This document shows positions 1 to 50,003 of a stretch of DNA of 64,000 nt, piece after piece (the first letter of the stretch is position 1; each line of letters opens with the position of its first letter). Origin of the DNA: Diogma glabrata (Eukaryota; Arthropoda; Insecta; Diptera; Cylindrotomidae); assembly GCA_963693315.1 (NCBI GenBank), contig OY856186.1, forward strand, positions 73,615,909 through 73,679,908, read 5' to 3'. A program made the translations under genes and the position numbers. The notes beneath the pieces are model-generated. The model ran no database searches. It saw nothing but the letters and a program-made list of their open reading frames with translations, and had not been told where the DNA came from.

Positions 1-110
1 TTTTGAAATATCAAGAAACCGAAACCAAACCAAAAACCATAATAAAAATTTGTTATTAAACCAAAACCGAACCAACTGAAAAAAAACTTTGGTTTCTATC
101 TCTGGTCCTA
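1..110 (-). repeat. T/G-rich degenerate repeat in a prohibitin intron
   Basis: On the minus strand this piece of the last visible prohibitin intron is built from variants of GGTTTTGGTTTCGGTTTT. The same composition fills the hAT-like MITE at 9921-10752, so this is probably one end of a related insertion that begins outside the window. It has no coding sense. Confidence 0.5.
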
Positions 111-136
111 AGTGATCCTAAAATAAATATAGGTAC

Positions 137-872
137 CTTCTTTTGCTGTTCAGCTTTTTCTACTAAGAAACGAGCCTTTTCAGCTTCTTGTTGTGCAACT
201 TGTTTCATTTCAACAGCTTGGGTAAATTCTTTTCCAAAAGTTAAATGTGTAATAGAGATATCATCCAAAATAACACCGAATTGAGCTGCACGTTCTGTAA
301 GATCATCTGATACTTTTTGTGAGACCATCTAAAACAATTATAAACAGAATTAAATTTAAATTAAAAATATTACTTTACGAACGAACCTCTCTTTGTGTAA
401 TTAATTCCCCAGCATCAAATTGTGCAACAACTGCTTTTAAGACTTCTGTTGTAATAGATGGAAGTACACGATCATCATAATCTACACCAAGAATTGTATA
501 TATCTTGGGTAATTGATCGGGAACTGGACGAAAAAGGATACGTAGAGTAATATTTACATTTTGTAAATCTTTGCTTCCAGTAATTACTGGTACATTTCTA
601 GGTTGAGAACGAATATCGAAGATAATTGGTCGTTGAACCCATGGTATATAAAAATGTGTTCCTTCCCCTACAACACCTTGTTTAATACCGGCAAATCTAT
701 CGAATATAACAGCTCTATGCCCACCATCAACTAAAATATATTAAATGAACTGTCACATTAAACTTTGAATATAATCAATTGACAAACCATTATATAATGC
801 GGAATTGACTACTCCACCAACTAATGCTACTCCAAGACCTAATTGCCCGATTCTATTAAAAAATGATGCCAT
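137..872 (-). CDS. PHB1: Prohibitin 1, first three coding exons (3' end off window)
   Basis: Prohibitin 1 pairs with prohibitin 2 in ring-shaped scaffolds of the mitochondrial inner membrane that hold cristae and proteases. Exons on the minus strand are 872-788, 730-387 and 328-137, joined by GT-AG introns of 57 and 58 nt; they give 207 codons in one frame. The start [14 protein letters not shown] is followed by a hydrophobic stretch (about residues 10-28) that serves as the membrane anchor in this family. The SPFH/PHB domain follows, with [13 protein letters not shown], a [15 protein letters not shown] segment, [11 protein letters not shown] and SDDLTERA. The beginning of the C-terminal coiled coil ([21 protein letters not shown]) ends at a donor site at 136. 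About 65 residues normally found in the 272-residue family, including the rest of the coiled coil, should lie left of base 1. No disabling change is visible. The length and the motifs make the identity near certain. Confidence 0.96.
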
Positions 873-1275
873 TGTATTTTATCTAGACAAAAATAAAATA
901 GAATTAAAACGTTGATATAAGAGCGATTACTACGTATTATTGAAATATTATTTATCATTATTGCATCACGTTTTTCGAGGTTAGATTGTCACTAGAAAGC
1001 TATTGTTGGGTTAGCAAATCAAAAATTTTAAAAAATTTAATTTGTTTAGAAAACATGCATATATTACCTATTTAATAAAGTAGTTTTAACAAAACATATA
1101 TATGATTCTTTTATTAAATAAATTACTTTTTTATTATAAATTCACCGACAATATCTTTAATTAGCAAATATGGCAGAATTTTAGGGCTGCAACATGAAAA
1201 AGTTGAATTATATGTTAAACTGTCCTAAGAACAGTCGTGTAAAAAATTGAAATTGTGGATATCACAATTTGTAAT
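873..1275. other. 5' flank of prohibitin 1, no gene seen
   Basis: AT-rich sequence directly upstream of the prohibitin start codon. The promoter must lie here, but I cannot pick out a convincing TATA box, initiator or other element. No open reading frame worth calling. Confidence 0.5.
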
Positions 1276-1276
1276 T

Positions 1277-1534
1277 GGCTGTGGCCCATTTCTCGATGAA
1301 ATTGAAATTGAATCTGCAAATCGACTAAACAATTTCAATTTACTCTGCTATACTACTTGAGTAAATTTTGACAGATTGTGTTGAAATTCAAATAATATTT
1401 GTTTTTTAATAATTATTTTCTCGTAATTTAATTTTTGTGGAAGAAAATAAAGCAAAACAAAAAATAATATTTCAGCGATAAACGTCAAAATTTCAATTTC
1501 ATCGGCATTTTTGAGAAATGGGCCACGGCCACAT
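1277..1534. mobile_element. Inverted-repeat MITE, family A
   Basis: The left arm (1277-1311, beginning ggctgtggcccatttctc) is the reverse complement of the right arm (1488-1534, ending gagaaatgggccacggcc). The left arm lacks about 9 bases present in the right. The interior is AT-rich and non-coding. Pieces of the same element recur at 29285-29370, including an 18-base exact match (tcgatttgcagattcaat, inverted). No clear target-site duplication was found. Confidence 0.6.
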
Positions 1535-1547
1535 GTGTCTTGAGTTC

Positions 1548-2862
1548 GGGGGTTCGTTCGTAAACACCAAATCGCTTGCTTAAATTTTCAAATTTTGACG
1601 TTTGCGGCTGGAAAGTGGAAATGGTCGTTCCTAAAAGCTATTTCTTGCCTATATAAGCAAGCGATTTGACAGATAAAGTTGTTCGGAAACTCCATTTCTA
1701 ATATTATTATTTATTAAAAATATAAATTTAATATTTTATTTTGTGTGTCTCATTTATTTACTAGAAATATGAAAATTGTTTTTTTTAAATCTGCAACTAT
1801 TTTTTTAAAATTAAACAAATAAAAATTCAAAAATTTAAATCATTTGTTTTTATTTTTCATTATTTGAAATCTGCAAATAATTATTTTTTCACAAAAAACA
1901 AACATGTTTTGTGTTGTGTTTTAGTTTGTTTTTTCTGATGTTAAATTATTGTTATTATCGTGATTTTAACTCATATTTATTCATTTTTAATACTTCATAT
2001 ATATATTTAGGCAACTGGTCGTTTGGAAACAAAATGCCAATTCTTGTTCTTGTTGAAAAACTGATAGCCACGCCCCTTGGAATGACAGTTGCTTATTTTT
2101 AAGGTGAACAGATTATTTTCAAATCAAAAGATGACATTTTTTTGTCGATATATAACCACAATCCAGGGAGGATTGATCCGGGGATCCAGGAATCCCCCAA
2201 CAATCTAGTAAAATAAAAATTCCATAGAAAATTAAAATAAAATTTATTCAAAAATTATTAATTATTAAAATATTTTCTTATTCATGCATAATATATTTGG
2301 ATGACTTATGGACTTCTTTCAATAGGGTTTCCTTGGAATCTCTTTTAAAATTTCTGTGCATGATTTTTTTCGTTTATTAAAATAAACTGAGACTGGACTT
2401 GTCTCAACACATTTAATTGAAATTAGTTGATCATTACTTAATAAATAAAAATGCTCTTTCCACCGATGCTTTTGGTCCTGCTAGACCAAAAAGGAATTCT
2501 TATAAGTTTTGAAATTTCGGATTAAGTAATGCATTATTATCAAAATGATTGAATATTTTGACCTATCGTTGGTCATGCTCAAATTGTTTTTCATTTCCCA
2601 TTGTTTTTTGTTCCCCATTGACAGCTTTTGATAATCACAATACATATTAATTTTTCTAATTTCATTAATTCATAAGTATGCGATATGATAAAAAGATGAC
2701 AAAAGATATGCTCATTTTTGTAAAAGATGACAAAAAGATGGCATTATTTTAAAAGATGGCAATCGTTCGTAAAAGATGACTCTCATCTTCAAAAGATGAT
2801 GTCTGGTCACCTTACTATTTTAGAAAATAAACAAGCGATTTGGTGTTTCCGAACGAAACCCA
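1548..2862. mobile_element. 1.3 kb terminal-inverted-repeat element, family B
   Basis: Bases 1548-1580 and 2831-2862 are inverted copies of about 30 bp. The shared core reads aaacaccaaatcgcttg on the left and its complement on the right, with only a couple of mismatches. A third partial copy of the core (aagcaagcgatttgac, with ttcggaaac) lies near 1655-1690. The interior is AT-rich without a transposase frame; the 63-codon frame at 1911-2102 shows no family resemblance. I read it as a non-autonomous DNA transposon. The target-site duplication is not clear. Confidence 0.55.
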
Positions 2863-2917
2863 GAGTTTTTAGTTCAACCGCAAATGCAAATACATAATTG
2901 GTCATATATGTTAATAA

Positions 2918-3580
2918 GGCTGCTTTCCAAACGACGACTTATTTGTGGAACGTAACTTATTCTAAACTTAGGGTGTTTTCCAAACGACAACTTATTTGTG
3001 GAACATAACTTATTCTAAACTTATTCAAATAAGTATGCTGGCGAGGTAACTTATTGTCTGTCTCTTTCTCTTACAAAAATCTAATTTGAAATGTCAAAAA
3101 TATTTTTTAGTAAACATAACCAAAGATTTAACTAAATATAAGAAAACTTATTTGAATCTGTATGCTTTATTTAAAGGTACAATCGCAATCATAAAACGTA
3201 AAACTATTTAAATGCAGAATTAAGTTCAAGTAACCGGGCGTTAATCTTAAATCAATTTTGTTATTATTTTTTTCAAACATGTTGAAATTACACCAAACTT
3301 TTAATATTTGATATAATAACCGCTTTTCTTTATAAATCAATTATTATTAATATAATACATATTTTTACTGTATTTATTGTATAAATAATTTTAATTTTAT
3401 ATCTGCATAATCAATTTTGGAAATTTTCTGAAAACAAATTGTCAAACAAACTGTCAAAATTGAAAATAAGTAAGACAATTCGATTGGAATGACTTTTCTT
3501 ACTTATTTAATATGGCGACAAATAAGTTTAGAATAAGTTACGTTCCACAAATAAGTCGTCGTTTGGAAAGCAGCCTTATT
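2918..3580. mobile_element. TIR element of about 655 bp, family C
   Basis: Ends are near-perfect inverted repeats of roughly 50 bp: 2922-2972 (ggctgctttccaaacgacga) and 3524-3577 (complement). The left arm is followed by a second, slightly diverged tandem copy (2973-3020). The interior is AT-rich and has no transposase frame. The outer-flank motif aaataagt.tgctggcgaggt occurs both inside (3024-3050) and just outside the right end (3577-3605), which suggests nested or tandem insertion. A lone right end (tttggaaagcagcctta) recurs at 5402-5420. Confidence 0.65.
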
Positions 3581-3642
3581 CAAATAAGTTTGCTGGCGAG
3601 GTGACTTATTTTGTATCTCGCTTTCCATAAAAATCTAATCTG

Positions 3643-4103
3643 ATATGTCAAATATATTTTTTGTTTAATTTAGTTAATATCTGTCACTAATTTGATCAAA
3701 CGTTTTTATGATATGTCAAATATAACATAATGTCAATCTCTTGTTACTTTACGCAAATAACTTATTTAATAAGTTTAATAAAAATTAATGAAAACACAGT
3801 TTTTTTATAATTTTACTGTTACTCTATATATATTTCAGCTTGTTAGGCCATCTTCTGGAGTAAAAGATGGCCTAACAAGCTGAAATATATATAGAGTAAC
3901 AGTAAAATTATAAAAAAACTTTGTTTTCTTTAATTTTTATTAAACTTATTAAATAAGTTATTTGCGTAAAGTAACAAGAGATTGACATTATGTTATTTGA
4001 AAACTTACGCCAAGTGCCAACGGCAAACAGTGTTAATTATATGTCAAATATACTTTTTATTTAATTTAGTTAATATCTGTCACTAATTTGATCAAACGTT
4101 TTT
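3643..4103. repeat. Long palindrome (3722-3996) between direct repeats
   Basis: Bases 3722-3996 form an almost perfect inverted repeat with arms of about 130 bp and a central loop of about 9 bases around 3859. The arms meet at gttaggccatctt / aagatggcctaac. The palindrome is flanked by direct repeats of about 65 bp (3643-3708 and 4039-4103, containing gttaatatctgtcactaatt). No coding capacity. It could be a foldback-type element or a head-to-head duplication. Confidence 0.75.
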
Positions 4104-4128
4104 GTAAATCAGATTTTAACTGACATAC

Positions 4129-4585
4129 ACTAAGTTTACACCATAGTTGTATAATAGAATAATAGCAAATAGCTAGTAAACTATTACAGTGTAAACGGAT
4201 AGAATAATACTTTTTTACTTTGACAGATATTTATTTGATATTTTGCTTTTGATCGATAGTATAATAGTATATTCAAAAAACTTGTAACCGTCAAAACGTA
4301 AAACACAATTTCATGTGAAATGTGCAACATCAAAATCACTAAAAATTTACTTTTAATTTTAAATTAATATGAGTATTATAATTTTTTGTTGAAATACTTT
4401 TCGATTGATAAGATTTTATATTCAAATTTCAAATACGGTAACCGTATTCTATCTGTCAATATTATTCTGAGCGTTTATACCACATGATAGTAAAATACTA
4501 TTTTGTGGTATAAACACCCAATGTATCGATAGTTTAATAGCAAAAAACTATTATTCTATTAAACTATCGGTGGTATAAACTTAGT
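4129..4585. mobile_element. TIR element, family E
   Basis: Ends are inverted repeats of about 37 bp beginning ctaagttta.acca; left arm 4130-4166, right arm 4548-4584. A second inner inverted pair (gcgtttataccacatgatag and its near complement, about 4471-4520) gives a nested hairpin. AT-rich interior, no transposase frame. Non-autonomous DNA transposon by structure. Confidence 0.6.
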
Positions 4586-4587
4586 AA

Positions 4588-5726
4588 TAGTTCTTGAATG
4601 ATACTTCATACGTCTTGAATGAGTTTTTGATATTTTCAATAATCGGCGGCAAATAAGTAATATAAGTATATCAAATAATGCCCGATTTCTTCATAATTTA
4701 ACTAACTCGAGATTAACTAACTTGAGATTAAATTTAACCGGCTGTTAAACTTTCGGTTTTCGGTTTTCTTGATTCAAGTAGACGTTTATCAAATCTATGG
4801 TTAGTAAATCCAAAGCTAAGCGACGGTAACGCTGTAAAATGGCGCTAATATGCGATGAATATTTGTACTAATGTACGTTTTTTTAATCATTTGAAAAATT
4901 CCATAATATACAAGTTCATTTAAAAAAAATTTTTAATCTGTTTTTCAATTATACAATTTAAGATTTAGAAGTCCATTTTAATTTTTACAATCAGAAGCCC
5001 ATGTTAAAAAGGACTTCTGATTCTGTTTGTATATATCAATTTTTGATATCAGATTTTTAAATTATTACATATATAAATTATTTTCATGAATTTTCTCTAA
5101 TATATGTAAAAAAATTAATATTTGTTGTTTTAATAAGTATTATAGTTTTCCTATACATTATATGTATAATAAAATTAAAATATTAAAATTGAAAACGAAA
5201 CTTTCTTCTTTATTGTTTAAATAATTTGTTTAAATAATATTAATAATATTGTATAAATAATATGTAATAATAATAATCTTTATATTTTTTAATTTGAACG
5301 TTATTTAACGCTCCTTTCTAAACACGCCACCACCAAACACGAGCGTCATACTAGAAATAACCGCAATTTAAAACGAGCACCCTAGGTACTAAATAAATTT
5401 TCGTTTGGAAAGCAGCCTTAAAAGGTGAAAATTATAAAATACAACCCATGTTCGGAACGACAACGTATTTGTATTTAGTTTTTTACCAAAAATGATAAAT
5501 CTTGCGCTGTTAAAAACAATCTGTAAAGGTTGAGGTTACGGTTTTTAATGAAGGTGGTGAAGTTCTGGGTTGACCTCGCGAATTACATACACTTGAAAGA
5601 GCAAGTAGAAGTTCGCTCACCACCAGAGTCCACTTTAGGTAGTCGTCTGGGTTCTCCTGATAATTATAGCTAGCTTTAATTGCTTTTCCATTAAAGAAAA
5701 CAAATGTATTCTCTATCTAGTAGAAT
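4588..5726. other. AT-rich spacer, no gene seen
   Basis: No supported frame or RNA gene. The only recognisable item is the right terminus of a family C element at about 5402-5420. Confidence 0.5.
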
Positions 5727-5730
5727 ATAT

Positions 5731-6420
5731 TGTTACGAGTGCAGAAAAATCTAGACGATTACAGAAAGATCTAAACGATTACGGTCACTTCCAGGAAAAT
5801 AAAATCAACAAACAAGTTAATGAAATGAATATTGTTGTTGTTGTCTCTTCTTAGAAATAGGGTCAACATAAGCGATTTTATGAATCAAATCAACATAACG
5901 TAAAATAGTCGAGTATTCTAGTGTTTTCTCAAGGTTTCTGGAAAGTGATGTCGAATTATCTAGAAGTATTGCGGAGGGTATATAAGAAAAATACCTTTTG
6001 TAGTTTTTAATTAGTTTTATTTTAGACCTGCGACAGTAAAGTGAAATTAAATGTAGAATTAGTTTATTTTAAACCTGCGATAGTGAAGTTAAAATTATAA
6101 AAGTGATCTTTAAATTTGTGAATAAAGTTTTAAGTTTTATTGAGTAGAAATATTTTGTGTATTATTTTGAACGTTGAGTTACTGGAAATTTCTACAATAA
6201 ACCGTTGGAGTTTCTGAAGCTGTTGAAAGAATATTCTAGTTAGGAATATTGTTTGCTGTATTGTTTTCCTGTTGTTGTGGAACAATCAAGGAGTTGAAGA
6301 CTTAATAAAACCTGGTGTTTGTGCTAACTAATCAGTGATCGAACTCAAGAAGAGATTGGGAATTGCGTTTATCGAATTGAGAGTAAGGCCAATTCGAAGG
6401 AAGGTTGGAAAAACGTAACA
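5731..6420 (+). mobile_element. Solo LTR (690 bp), TGTTACG...CGTAACA family
   Basis: The unit begins TGTTACG and ends CGTAACA and is flanked on both sides by ATAT (5727-5730 and 6421-6424), a 4-bp target duplication of the kind made by Ty3/gypsy integrases. A TATA-like box (ggagggtatataag) at about 5975 fits an LTR promoter. No internal coding region sits next to it, so it is a solo LTR. A second copy in the opposite orientation is at 27190-27828. It lies about 570 bp upstream of the phosphorylase kinase start codon. Confidence 0.8.
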
Positions 6421-6993
6421 ATATATTAAAGGATAGTTGCTTTCCGATCGTAATGTTTAAAGAATTTTTATTTAAAATTGTATAAATTTACCGCTAATTG
6501 TTCTTAACGCAAACAAACTTCCAACTATCATTGAAAGGTGACGTTACTTTCGCATCAAATGTTCATTTTCCATTTTTTTAAATTTCATTGACTGTCAGAT
6601 TATTTTTCATAGAATCTACAGCCATTCTTGATAGTCGATGAAAAAAATTATAAATTTATTTCGGAAAAATTGAGACAATAAAGGTTGATTTTGTGTAATA
6701 ATTTTTGTGTTAAAAATAGTGATATTTTTTCAAGTATATTACTTTTTAAAATTGAAAAAAAATAAGTGTTATTTAAAAACTGTGATTTTTATTATAGATT
6801 TTTAAATATTAATACAAATCCAATTTTAATAGGATTGATTAGCTAACCTTTCTGACATTGAAATAAAAATCGGAACGAAAAAATATGTTATTCGCTTAAA
6901 TAAAATAGAGAAAATAGTTAAAATAATATTAAATAGAGTAATCTAATTCATCAGTTGAAAACCTCAAGAAAAATAAAAGAAATAGGGAAGAAA
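6421..6993 (+). promoter_or_regulatory. Likely 5' leader and promoter region of PHKG
   Basis: AT-rich sequence immediately before the phosphorylase kinase gamma start codon. It must hold at least part of the 5' UTR (for example the purine-rich stretch at 6960-6993) unless a non-coding first exon lies further left. No specific core promoter motif is distinct enough to name. Confidence 0.35.
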
Positions 6994-46109
<39,116 letters not shown>

Positions 46110-46381
46110 AATTTTTTTTAATTGAATTAAAATATCCACTATAAGGAAAAAAATAGATAACTTTAGTGCAACCTATTTTAATTTAATTACATAATTTATT
46201 TAATGTAATTATATTATTTAAAATACCAAAAAATACATTAATTGATATTAGTTTTTTTTAATATCAATTTAATCAGTATTTCAATTATAGATTTTGTTTT
46301 GTTTGTAATCATTTTCAATTAGTTCAAGATGAAAAAAATCGAAAAAATAGATTATATTTTTTGTTAATAATTAATATAAAT

Positions 46382-46472
46382 AATAAAAAGACATCGCTGA
46401 ATACTCTTCACAATTTAGATGAATTTATTTAATAGATATTTAAATCAAATTATTTGTATTGTATTGAATAAA
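46382..46472 (+). terminator. Candidate polyadenylation signals of PHKG
   Basis: AATAAA hexamers at 46382-46387 and 46467-46472, 270-360 bases after the stop codon, lie in AT-rich DNA. Which one is used cannot be told from sequence. Confidence 0.4.
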
Positions 46473-46549
46473 TAGAGTTGTATTTTGAAATAAAAATAAA
46501 TTGGGCTCTCTAACTCACAAAACGCATCTGTAACGATATTTTTCTTTTG

Positions 46550-47230
46550 TTTTTTTTTTTTTTTTTTTTTTAATAAAATGTGTTGTGTAGTAGGAATTAC
46601 AATATGTGTCACAATAACACATAAAAACCTTTTAAGACCAAGGTCCCACAACAACATACGTTCAAAGGTGTTGATGGACGCAAATCTTTCTTTTTTTGTT
46701 TTTTTTTATATTTTTTGTTAAAGAATGGATAACTAAACAAAAAATTCTATCACTGATAAAATATGACATAGGCCTAAATTTTATGATAGAATAGAGAAAC
46801 CAAAAGTAAATCAAAAAGTAAACAGCAAATTTTTACAAAAATTTGCTGCAACAAAACAAAAATGTATCTGCCAATAATCCAGATGGTTGCATATTCCTTG
46901 ATCCTGCGACGCACCGTCTTTCTTAAAGATTAAAGCCCACACATAGTTATATGAAGGCTCGTTTCTTCAAGGAAGCAATAGCGTCTCATCATCAAGGATT
47001 ATTTCACAGCTAAGATTGAGGGTACTACCGTTGACTGAATACAGTTCATCCGCCACCACCCCTAAGATGTCACCTTGGCTAGTGATATCTGACTGCTATT
47101 GTCAGTGGTATGTGATATCTCACGTTAACTCGTATGTCAATAGCAGGGACTGGAGTACGCGGGGTTGTCACACCCGTAGATCAAAAATAAAAAAAATAAA
47201 AAAACAATAAAAACTGATCCCTCCATGCGG
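46550..47230 (-). mobile_element. Composite non-autonomous retroelement, copy 3 (fullest)
   Basis: Reading the minus strand from 47230: an AT-rich start shared with 37680; the head (gatctacgggtgtgacaacc ... tatcactagccaaggtgaca); a middle shared with copy 1 (catattttat, gttatcc.ttcttta); the LINE-derived 3' end (gcgtccatcaacac to cctactacacaacacatttt); and an A-run of about 22 (T-run on plus, 46550-46571). About 660 bp, no long open frame. The length and long A-tail suggest a recent retrotransposed copy. Confidence 0.65.
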
Positions 47231-49145
47231 AAGGTTTAATTTTAAAATTTGTAATGATATTTTTATACTACTCATTAATTAATCAAACATTTTTAACTAA
47301 CATTTTATTGTGATTTGTTCAACATATTATTTGCAATAACACAAAACTGCGCTCAAACAAAATAAAAACTCATTGTTAATAATTATAATATGTTAAAGGT
47401 TCAGTAATTATATCATTTTTGTATTAGAACGATAATTTTTTTTTTATTTTGAAAATTATCTAACTATTCTGCTATTCGTTATAAAAACGATTACAAGCTC
47501 AAAAAAAGGGTGGCGAGGAATGGCTCAAACCAACCAAAAAGTACCGATTTTGGAAATCAAATTGTAATTTTACATATTCTTCCCATGAACCGTGTTGTTA
47601 TTAAAATACCAAATTTATCACTTTTCATATGAAATATAACTAACAAGGCCAGTGGGTTGCCTAAAAATATGATAATATTGTGGTTGATTGACCATAACCA
47701 CGTTTTTATTTGGATGAAGTTTAGCCCAAATGATGTGGAAAGCATTGAACTAATTTTCGAAAAAGCCTAAGGTTATATATACTAACCTAAGCCTAATGCT
47801 ATACTTGCATATTTCACCCGCTATTTAAAAAAACAGTAAATTATTAAAATGTAAATATCTCACAAAGCATAGTTTTAATATTTTTATGTTTGGATATTTT
47901 TATATGATATTCGCAATTTGTTTTTTAAATTTCATACTTTTTAACTGTTCGTATATTTTTTGGAAATAGTAAAAGTTGGGAGTAGTCACTAAACCCAGAA
48001 ACCTTTTTTAATTAGTCTAAACTTGTTAAAATAAAAAGCTTCTCCGATAAGATTTTTGACTTCCAACTAACTCCAATCAACTCTGAATACAGCAACCAAA
48101 ACAGTTGGAAAGAATTTCGGAACCCAAACAAGCGTTAGGGGTTGTTATTCGACCACACTAATGTTATATTTTTTGTTACCCTTAATCTTAAAACTACGAT
48201 TTTGTTTGAAACTAGAACTATGTTCCAAAAAAAATTTTTACCCAAAACAAGGTTTGACTTTAGATATTCGGTTTTTCTTCGATATGAATACCTGAAGTTT
48301 AACTTCAAATTATCACTAACATATTACCTAACACCATGGTCATTAGTTACGCTCTTGAAAGTAGACACACGTTTAACTCTTTATTTGGTTATGCACTCGA
48401 TTTAACAATAATGATTTGTCTCACCTTAAGTGGATCACAATGTATTTTTACTTTTAATCGAAATAAAAATAAAACTTTCCTTGTAATGACTATTATTTAA
48501 GATTATGTAATATTAATTATAAAAATATATTAATTTATTTCATTAAAAAAGACAAATGTTGTTTGAGATTTATTCCTCTCTTCTTCATGTCATTGGTTCA
48601 CATGATCAAGCTAGAGTAATTCTTAAATTTTAAATTTTTTGTGCACATATAATCTCTGTATTCACCATAGTTATGGATCGGTGTTGGTTTTACTTTTCGT
48701 AAAAGGGTTTACAGTGTTTGAAAAAAATAAATATTTGTCCTATAGATTTGCACAACCAGACCTGGTCTTTCTGCACTATTTCACAGATTGTTTTCTAAAA
48801 CTGAGCTCTGTTTAAAACGACCATGACATCGGCATTCCATAGGTATTGAATGTGTTGGGTTGTCCAAGTTCAACATAGCCTGGACTTTGTTACTATGCTG
48901 ACACCATGTCTACCATAGTGATCCCGGCTATATTGGACAACCAACATAATATTCATATTAGGTGGATCGTAATCCTTGTGTAGTAAGTACCAATGCTCGA
49001 CATTGGTTGCGCTATTCTGCTACGTACTCAACACCTCACATATCTAAGAGCTAAGAGTTGCTAACCGCTAAATAAGATGCATATCAATTTTTTTGTTGTC
49101 TACAGAGACTCGTTTTTGTTATCAGTCACTTGTACAGGTGTGTAG
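47231..49145. other. Intergenic spacer, no gene seen
   Basis: AT-rich. The 87-codon frame at 48142-48405 has no recognisable family. No RNA gene. Confidence 0.45.
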
Positions 49146-49470
49146 AGTGGCCTAGTGCTAGCGTGGACTTCGAATTCTGTGGACCCGAATTCGCATTTCA
49201 TCCTTGGTCAGGTGTTTTTAAGCGAAACATTAGCAGATATCAACATATCGGTTTTCCAATCAACCGCTAGTTAACTAATATTGTTGATAAATTGGAAAAA
49301 CTATGGACTGATCATCCATATAAAACTAAACCGATTATTGAATTAAGTCTTCAAGTAAAACTGGATCATAAAAATGAGTGAATTGATCAATTAATACATG
49401 TGAGGGGACACTTGTTGACAGCCTACGGTCCTATATCGAACAAATACTAAAAAAAACTTATGCAGAGCAG
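49146..49470 (+). mobile_element. tRNA-headed SINE, copy 1
   Basis: Starts with an A-box-like gtggcctagtgctagcgtgg and a B-box-like gacccgaattcgcat about 40 bases later. The body is shared with 63152-63480 (gatcatccatataaa, gtcttcaagtaaaact, cctacggtcctatat.gaaca). Two copies with the same head-body order define a family. No cloverleaf of a functional tRNA. Confidence 0.6.
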
Positions 49471-49925
49471 TTGTCATGATAATGTGCTGGTATATACGCG
49501 TGTTGACTATCTTGCAAAGACGATATTACCAAAAATCTTACATAATTACAGCAATCTGTTAAACTGAGTGATATGCTAGAGTTGTTACCTATTTCGAGTC
49601 ATTAATTCAAACTACTGACAATGAAGTCCTCTCACCTCTGGACTTGGTTTTATATTCACGACAGTGCTAATGTCTTCTGTGCTTGTACACACAAATCTAT
49701 CACCTCTCCCTTCATTATCACATCCGTCTCTATGATCGAGATTCTTTTTTGTTGCAGTTCGTTATTTTTGATGATGAGTACCCTCGTATTTTTATCGTAG
49801 TTGCAACCTGGTTAGCCCTTATTAATCGCGAAAATTGTCCATCGATAATTGTCAAATTCACTTCTACTAAAACTAGTTTTAGTGCGGTGTGGTGTTGAAA
49901 TGGTCTTCTTACCTTTTACTTGTTC

Positions 49926-50003
49926 GTGGTACCGCTCAAAGGCAGTAGCAGATTTCCTGGAGCCGGAGGAGCACCACATCCGTCGCTACAACAACAACAA
50001 CAC
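49926..50003 (+). mobile_element. 5'-truncated LINE end with (caa)n tail
   Basis: Matches 31496-31583, the last codons and 3' end of the LINE at 29917-31583 (tggtaccg, ggcagtagcaga, ggagccggagga, gtcgctacaacaacaacaa). Only about 78 bp long. Confidence 0.65.
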
